A DNA stretch of 39,194 nucleotides, taken from Leptolyngbyaceae cyanobacterium SM1_4_3. GTDB lineage: Bacteria; Cyanobacteriota; Cyanobacteriia; Elainellales; Elainellaceae. Positions 34,263 through 39,194 of this stretch are shown here, in pieces (position 1 is the stretch's first letter; each line of letters opens with the position of its first letter). The notes beneath the pieces were generated by a model. That model searched no databases. It was not told where the DNA came from and saw only the letters and a list, made by a program, of their open reading frames with translations. Location: contig JAAUTN010000021.1 of the NCBI GenBank assembly GCA_012031415.1, positions 1 to 39,194 on the forward strand. The letters are read 5' to 3'. The translations under genes and the position numbers were made by a program.

Positions 34263-34365
34263 TTCTAGGCTCTGCCTGGAAATGCCACTTCGGAGGCTCT
34301 GCCTCCGCTGCACTGCAAATGGAGGTAGAGCCTCCAGCACAGCATTCCTGGCTAAAAGCCAGGAA
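34263..34365. repeat. Cluster of four short hairpins
   Basis: Four hairpins stand side by side: TTCTAGGC/GCCTGGAA (34263-34281), GGAGGC-TCT-GCCTCC (34292-34306), TGGAGG/CCTCCA (34320-34336) and TTCCTGGCT-AAA-AGCCAGGAA (34345-34365). This arrangement is a known type of cyanobacterial spacer repeat. Open frames across it are artefacts of the repeat. Confidence 0.75.
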
Positions 34366-34447
34366 CGAGAAAATTGGGAGAATTTTCTTCCTCAAAAGTG
34401 ATGAAAGAGAGATGCAGCCATTTTCGGATGGATAAGCCATAGCGTAG

Positions 34448-34470
34448 GGGGGCGGTTCGCGACCGCCCCC
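34448..34470. repeat. GC-rich palindrome downstream of the amidase gene
   Basis: GGGGGCGGT and ACCGCCCCC pair around TCGCG. The flank ATTTGTAGTTTATGCAAAT just after it matches the flank at 18821-18839. ATTCACGATCCTAA at 34499 resembles the MITE end at 33188. It may also serve as terminator for the minus-strand amidase gene, 40 bases away. Confidence 0.6.
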
Positions 34471-34509
34471 TCACAAGGATTTGTAGTTTATGCAAATTAA
34501 TTCACGATC

Positions 34510-36258
34510 CTAAACAGACAATTTATTCTGACTGCGTTTGCGCTTCAAGCCAAAAGCACCCAGCCCAACTACTGCCAGTGCAGCAACCGTACCTGGTTCA
34601 GGGACTAAGACAGGCGGACGACGCAGCATTGTCGCTTGCTCGTAGTCGTAGGCATAGCTAATGATTTCTGCCTCGCCAAAGTAGTTGCCCATAAACTCCA
34701 GCGACATGGGAATTCCTTCTTTGGAGTAGCCCATTGGCACAGTAATTCCGGGCAGTCCTAAAATGTTTGCCTCAAATCGAGCGGGAAGGCTGCCAAAGGT
34801 TGCATAGACTTCATTGGCTCCTTCTCCCTGCGGCGGGGCAAGGTAGTTGAGCGTCGGGAAAACGAATGCGTCAATTCCCTCTTTTGCCATGAAGTCTTCG
34901 TATTCTAGGGTTCTCAGTTTGGCGATCGCATCCAACGCCTGGTCTACAGCAGGCAATTCTTCCCAGGGTTTCGCATTTCCCGCAGCGATTGTGTCGGCAA
35001 TCCCTTTGACATAATCATAAAACTCATAATCTTCTGGCAAAATGTCGAGTAAATCAACAAACGACTGAATCTTCTCATCGTCGTAACCTTTGATCAGTTG
35101 CTCATAGTAAAAGGCGCGAGTCTGCCCAACACGAGAACTGTCAGTCGGGTAGTCATAAGGCGGATTGCCATTCACCAAGAAGTCAATAAACCAAGTTTCG
35201 TGCGCCGGAATATCCACCTCAACTAAGGTCGCGCCCTGCGCTTTCAAAACCCGTTTGGCTTGCTCAAATGCTTTGGAAATTTGAGGATCTAGCGGGAAAC
35301 TCTCACCCTTAGCCGGATCGCCTTCACCAATGTAAGGACGAGGTAAGCCCAATACCACCCCTTCCAGAGAAGTATCATCTAGAGCGCTGCTGTAATCCGG
35401 AGATTCAGGAATGTCTGGAATGTAGGGATTCCAAATGTTGTTGGGGTCAAACTCAACCAGTGCTTCCATTGCAAAAGCGACATCTGCAACAGATTTTGCC
35501 ATTGGCCCAATTGCATCTCGTTCTGTAGTGAGTGGCCAGGTGCCGTCTACCGAAATGAGTCCAGCACTGGGCTTAAGTCCTACCAGTGAATTGTGAGCGC
35601 TAGGTACGCGAATTGAGCCGCCCGTTTCACCGCCCATTGAAAACATCGCAAAGCCAGAGGCGATCGCCGCTCCCGATCCGCTGCTGGAGCCACCTGGAGT
35701 GCGGCTACGAGCATAGGGATTAATCACCGGGCCATATGCCTCACTGATGCCGTCATAGGAAAAAGCCCAGGTACTCATGTTGGCTTTACCTAAAATGACT
35801 GCCCCAGCTTCACGTAGCTGACTCACCGAAAAAGCATCATCTTCAGCGATAAGCGTCTTAAAAACTTCAACGCCGTTCGTCGTGGGTAATCCTTCTACAT
35901 TAAAGGAATCTTTGATGAGAACGGGGATGCCGTGCAGGGGTCCGAGTACTGTACCTTGCGATCGCAACTTATCTAACGCTGCTGCGTCTTCGAGCGCATC
36001 AGGATTGAGAAACGCAACCGAGTTGATGGTGGGGCCAGCCTGGTCAAACTCGGCAATGCGGTCAAGGTACATTTGCGTCAGTTCGCTGCTGGTCAGCGTT
36101 CCTTCACTAAATGCAGCACTCACATCCAAAATGGTTGCCTCGTCCAGTGGAACTGAGAACGTCGCGGCTTCGGCAACTGTTGGAATGAGTCCCAGCAATA
36201 GAGACGGAGTTACTACCAAAATGGTTTGCTTGAAGCGTCCAGTCATAGAATGTTGCAT
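34510..36258 (-). CDS. Secreted amidase-signature protein with PEP-CTERM sorting signal
   Basis: About 582 residues. An N-terminal signal peptide (TILVVTPSLLLGLIPTVAEA, cut probably after AEA) leads to the amidase-signature domain. Its Ser-cisSer-Lys triad is visible: Lys116 in PVLIKDSFN, the Gly/Ser stretch PGGSSSGSGAAIASG, and GGETGGSIRVPSA. The C-terminus is a PEP-CTERM tail: VPEPGTVAALAVVGLGAF followed by GLKRKRSQ, a signal for exosortase processing. The enzyme should hydrolyse an amide outside the cytoplasm; the substrate is unknown. The frame can start at GTG 36264, ATG 36258 or ATG 36246; the signal peptide fits all three. Confidence 0.93.
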   Translation of the reverse strand: MQHSMTGRFKQTILVVTPSLLLGLIPTVAEAATFSVPLDEATILDVSAAFSEGTLTSSELTQMYLDRIAEFDQAGPTINSVAFLNPDALEDAAALDKLRSQGTVLGPLHGIPVLIKDSFNVEGLPTTNGVEVFKTLIAEDDAFSVSQLREAGAVILGKANMSTWAFSYDGISEAYGPVINPYARSRTPGGSSSGSGAAIASGFAMFSMGGETGGSIRVPSAHNSLVGLKPSAGLISVDGTWPLTTERDAIGPMAKSVADVAFAMEALVEFDPNNIWNPYIPDIPESPDYSSALDDTSLEGVVLGLPRPYIGEGDPAKGESFPLDPQISKAFEQAKRVLKAQGATLVEVDIPAHETWFIDFLVNGNPPYDYPTDSSRVGQTRAFYYEQLIKGYDDEKIQSFVDLLDILPEDYEFYDYVKGIADTIAAGNAKPWEELPAVDQALDAIAKLRTLEYEDFMAKEGIDAFVFPTLNYLAPPQGEGANEVYATFGSLPARFEANILGLPGITVPMGYSKEGIPMSLEFMGNYFGEAEIISYAYDYEQATMLRRPPVLVPEPGTVAALAVVGLGAFGLKRKRSQNKLSV

Positions 36259-36264
36259 CCTCAC

Positions 36265-36790
36265 TAATTAACTACGGATTTGGGGGCGTTAGAAATAGAT
36301 TTAAGTGACGTAACAAGATTGTGTCATTCAACTCACTAACGCAATCTTTGACACAATTGCTGGCATGACAAAATGGTTGCCTAGAGGCAATATTTCAATA
36401 CTCTTTAGAAGTCTTTTGGAAGACTTTTTAGCCAGGTATCTAACAACAATCACAAATGTGATCTTTGAAAATACCTCCAGAGATAGATTCGTTAAAACCG
36501 CCTAAAATTTGCTAGCTTTAACAGAGAAAATTGCTCTGTAAGCTTGAAGTTAAGTTCCATTCCCGAATACTTTCGTAACTTCTACTACAGTTTATGAAAA
36601 GTTTATATAGCGCTGCATAGCGATGATTCAAACATAAGAATAAGATCTGCGACTTCTTAAAGAAGTCGCAGATCTTAGCATTCATAATCTACTTAGGAGT
36701 GCTATAGAATATCTATGTTTTTGTGTGGCAGAAGATAATTTCTCGTTCTTCTAATTGCTAGGTATAAATTGTTATATACGGGAAATAAAT
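36265..36790. other. Intergenic region between divergent amidase and YbaY-like genes
   Basis: About 526 AT-rich bases without a gene. It must carry both promoters. The only distinct feature is the perfect palindrome at 36641-36677, listed separately. CTCTTTAGAAGTCTTTTGGAAGACTTTTT near 36400 is a locally repetitive stretch that could fold weakly. Confidence 0.5.
36641..36677. repeat. 37-bp perfect palindrome, AGATCTGCGACTTCT family
   Basis: TAAGATCTGCGACTTCTT (36641-36658) is followed by one A and then its exact complement (36660-36677). It is the second copy of the hairpin inside the element at 27944-28031. Here the outer AATGGCACTGA ends are missing, so the hairpin is dispersed on its own. 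Confidence 0.85.
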
Positions 36791-37228
36791 ATGCAAGGTA
36801 CGAAAGTAATTTATGCTACTGCCCTAAGTCTTTTAGTCCTAGCTGGACTAACTTCAAACTCACTTTCATTGCAGTCAAACAAAGTGAGTGGAATCTTGAT
36901 TGCTACTCCAGATGTTGCCTTGCCTGAAGGGGCGATCGCCTACATCACGCTCTTAAATGTCTCACCCCGCCAAGACGTAGAATTCAGTATCATTGCCCGA
37001 CAAACTATCACTGACCTCAACCAACTTCCAATTTCATTTGAACTGTTCTACAATCCTGACCGAATTCATCCTGATCATCTCTACGCAATTCAGGCACAGG
37101 TTACTACGGAAGGGAGAGTTGTTTTGAGGAGTCGCTCCGCTTATCCGGTGATCACTCAAGGACATCCGTCTGTGGTTGAGGTTTGGGTCGTTCAGAATTT
37201 TGATGAGTTGCAGAATACCTCAAATTGA
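36791..37228 (+). CDS. YbaY-like exported protein
   Basis: A 145-residue protein with a signal peptide (VIYATALSLLVLAGLTSNSLS) and a YbaY/YscW-like pilotin beta-domain: VSGILIATPDVALPEGAIAY, then ITLLNVSPRQDV, IARQTI, PISFELFYNPDRIHPDHLYA and the ending SRSAYPVITQGHPSVVEVWVV. These patterns match the family of short lipoprotein-like domains, but no lipobox cysteine is present, so it is probably periplasmic. The role is unknown. ATG 36791 follows GGGAAATAAAT; an upstream start is less likely. A small CACAG/CTGTG hairpin lies at 37257-37270, downstream of the stop. Confidence 0.82.
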   Translation: MQGTKVIYATALSLLVLAGLTSNSLSLQSNKVSGILIATPDVALPEGAIAYITLLNVSPRQDVEFSIIARQTITDLNQLPISFELFYNPDRIHPDHLYAIQAQVTTEGRVVLRSRSAYPVITQGHPSVVEVWVVQNFDELQNTSN

Positions 37229-37359
37229 TCGACATCATGAAGATTCTCCCTAGTCTCACAGTTAGCTGTGGGGGGCGATCGCCATCCGCCTGTTTTGTCT
37301 ACAGCGGAAAATGCCAAACTAGATACAGCGATTTGGGAGAATTTTGAGGAGGTTACGCA

Positions 37360-37620
37360 ATGAGTCCATTGTTACAGCAGGTGTTGCAGGAAATCGAGCA
37401 GCTTACGACCGAAGAACAGTTGAAGGTCATTAGCCACACAACCGAGCAATTGAAGCGTCGAACAGTACCTCACCACCAACCTAAACGTAAATGGTTGGAT
37501 ATCGCTGGGACTGCTCCCTATCCCTTGGTTGGGGAAGATGCTCAAGAATGGGTGACACGTACTAGACAAGAATCTCAAGAACATCGAGATCGCCTGTTGG
37601 AGAGAGAAGGTGAAGTTTGA
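37360..37620 (+). CDS. VapB-like antitoxin
   Basis: An 86-residue antitoxin candidate. The N-terminal helix SPLLQQVLQEIEQLTTEEQL and a charged C-terminal arm, EWVTRTRQESQEHRDRLLER, are typical of the cyanobacterial antitoxins paired with PIN toxins. The middle KRKWLDIAGTAPYPLVGEDA is the conserved neck. Its 3' end overlaps the PIN gene by 11 bases, and TTTTGAGGAGG-type sequence precedes the ATG. The assignment rests mainly on this pairing. Confidence 0.82.
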   Translation: MSPLLQQVLQEIEQLTTEEQLKVISHTTEQLKRRTVPHHQPKRKWLDIAGTAPYPLVGEDAQEWVTRTRQESQEHRDRLLEREGEV

Positions 37621-38053
37621 AGAAGCGTTAGCAGGAGTGACACGTTTATATCTGGATACAGCTCCAGTCATTTATTTAGTGGAACGCAATCCACAGTTCT
37701 TTGATCAGGTGCGTGGTGTGTTTCAGAAGGTGGATGAAGGACAGTTAACGGTTGTGGCTTCACCTATCACACTTGCAGAGTGTTTAGTGGGTGCTTACCG
37801 GATGAAACACGCTGAAGCGGCCACTACTTTTTTTGAGTGCCTCACCCAAGAAGGAACAGATTTTGTGCAAATCTCGGTTGCGATCGCCGATCGTGCTGCT
37901 CAATTAAGGGTGAAATACAACTTAGATCTGACCGATGCATTTCAGATTGCAACAGCGCTAGAAGCAGGCTGTGAAGCGTTTTTAACGAATGATATTCAAC
38001 TGAAGCGAGTCACCGAGGTAACGATTCTAGCAGTGAGTGATTTGGAGGTTTAG
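37610..38053 (+). CDS. PIN-domain toxin, VapC-like
   Basis: A 147-residue PIN-domain ribonuclease. The acidic metal-binding residues are visible: Asp16 in LYLDTAPVIYL, Glu57 in ITLAECLVG, Asp109 in LDLTDAFQIATA and Asp128 in FLTNDIQL. It cleaves RNA with Mg2+ or Mn2+ and is held in check by the antitoxin encoded just upstream. The start is GTG inside the antitoxin gene. Of the three toxin-antitoxin loci here, this one alone has a complete-looking toxin. Confidence 0.88.
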   Translation: MKFEEALAGVTRLYLDTAPVIYLVERNPQFFDQVRGVFQKVDEGQLTVVASPITLAECLVGAYRMKHAEAATTFFECLTQEGTDFVQISVAIADRAAQLRVKYNLDLTDAFQIATALEAGCEAFLTNDIQLKRVTEVTILAVSDLEV

Positions 38054-38126
38054 GAGAATGGTGATTAGGTTTATCGCTCTAGTAGAGAGGCGATCGCCTC
38101 CTGAGTTTTGGGGGCATACATCCGAG

Positions 38127-38405
38127 TTATGACTGATGTGCTTCCATGTAAGCTCTCAACAATTGGTTGATCTGGGTTTGATAACCTCGTCCTTGAGATT
38201 TAAACCAATCCAGTACATCGCTATCAATGCGGAGTGTAACTTGAGTTTTAGCTTTTGCAGGAGGCAAACCATGCCGCACTACTGCTTTTGCAAACATCTC
38301 CGGCGTAATCTCTGGACAATCTGATAGATCAATTTCTTCATCCGTCATTGCATCTAACCATTGCCAATCAGTTTGAGAGTTGCTCGAAGTAGATTCGTTG
38401 TTCAT
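38127..38405 (-). CDS. brnA: BrnA antitoxin
   Basis: A 92-residue antitoxin. The BrnA features are the acidic N-terminal part (WQWLDAMTDEEIDLSDCPEI, then TPEMFAKAVVR) and the C-terminal ribbon-helix-helix: TQVTLRIDSDVLDWFKSQGR with YQTQINQLLRAYMEAH. BrnA binds BrnT and represses the operon. The gene starts inside the stop of brnT (ATGA overlap at 38402-38405), the standard brnT-brnA order. It is intact although its toxin partner is truncated. Confidence 0.9.
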   Translation of the reverse strand: MNNESTSSNSQTDWQWLDAMTDEEIDLSDCPEITPEMFAKAVVRHGLPPAKAKTQVTLRIDSDVLDWFKSQGRGYQTQINQLLRAYMEAHQS

Positions 38406-38545
38406 ATTTCGTTGCCTTTCTTCCTGAAGCGATTATCCTCAACGGTCAAAATATCGCCATCGAATACGGTTGAGACATCAGTAAAATCAATCCCGTGTTT
38501 ACGAAGATTAGCAAGACGCTTTGCTTCATCCCATTCGTATTCCAT
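38402..38545 (-). pseudogene. brnT: BrnT toxin gene with internal deletion
   Basis: The frame from ATG 38545 reads MEYEWDEAKRLANLRKHGID, then FTDVSTVFDGD and ILTVEDNRFRKKGNEI, and stops after 47 codons. BrnT toxins have about 90 residues, and the RNase core after EDxRF normally continues for some 40 more. Here the conserved part stops at EDNRF, and a short tail leads straight into the ATGA overlap with brnA. Because the operon junction survives, an internal deletion of about 120 bases fits best. The protein is probably non-toxic. An earlier in-frame ATG (38596) would add residues encoded by the operator. Confidence 0.8.
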
Positions 38546-38555
38546 GACTAAACGA

Positions 38556-38593
38556 CAACTACAATTAATTATTGTAGTTACAAATTGTAGTTG
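38556..38593. promoter_or_regulatory. Candidate BrnA operator
   Basis: CAACTACAATT (38556-38566) and AATTGTAGTTG (38583-38593) are perfect 11-base inverted copies, and a third half-site ATTGTAGTT lies between them at 38571-38579. The site is directly upstream of brnT, where BrnA autoregulates. It also ends two bases before the start of the divergent DUF2358 gene, so BrnA could affect both. Confidence 0.65.
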
Positions 38594-38595
38594 CA

Positions 38596-39194
<599 letters not shown>

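Noticed and set aside
34174-34435. Overlapping frames across the hairpin cluster
   Set aside because: All consist of translated palindromes of the repeat cluster.

Overview
The window looks like part of a cyanobacterial chromosome. HIP1 octamers (GCGATCGC) recur throughout, and the gene content is typical of the phylum: an fbp-tal-zwf-opcA block, chorismate lyase, SurE, a GUN4-domain protein, DUF2358, PEP-CTERM sorting and large GAF/PAS sensor proteins. The many short palindromic and MITE-like intergenic repeats fit a filamentous, Leptolyngbya-like lineage, but the sequence alone does not fix the genus.

Left part (1-18.8 kb), mostly housekeeping. A chorismate lyase remnant with a one-base frameshift is followed by a GAF-PAS-PAS-GAF-GGDEF-EAL cyclic-di-GMP protein. 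Its stop overlaps convergent pheS. Then come surE, an MBL-fold hydrolase, ribF, a MoxR ATPase and a GspH/FimT-like pseudopilin. The oxidative pentose phosphate block fbp, tal, zwf, opcA follows: FBPase and transaldolase feed sugar phosphates, G6PDH opens the oxidative branch and OpcA activates it. After this are an alkyladenine DNA glycosylase, a 40-residue single-helix membrane protein missed by simple ORF calling, and a large MBL-fold protein split by a second one-base frameshift.

Middle part (18.8-29.5 kb). A long hairpin and a small conserved cyanobacterial protein precede an 836-base gap. This gap holds a rod-shaped predicted RNA fold (19437-19610) with a 6S-like outline. Next are a creatininase-family amidohydrolase, a GAF histidine-kinase-like protein lacking its phospho-acceptor histidine, and an intact GAF-GAF histidine kinase on the other strand. 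A CodA-type deaminase follows, with cysteine at the position of E. coli Asp314, then a DUF4160/DUF2442 pair.

Right part (28-39.2 kb), accessory. A TetR regulator is divergent from a GNAT-SDR operon and shares a clear inverted-repeat operator with it. Three toxin-antitoxin-type loci follow. mazEF has an intact antitoxin and operator, but the toxin is cut to 36 codons. vapBC-like looks intact. brnTA has an intact antitoxin and operator, but the toxin is cut to 47 codons. Between them lie a TIR-GUN4 fusion, a phosphodiester-glycosidase (NAGPA) protein, a repeat-rich zone, a PEP-CTERM secreted amidase and a YbaY-like protein. The window closes with a DUF2358 protein and the start of an ArsA/GET3-type ATPase.
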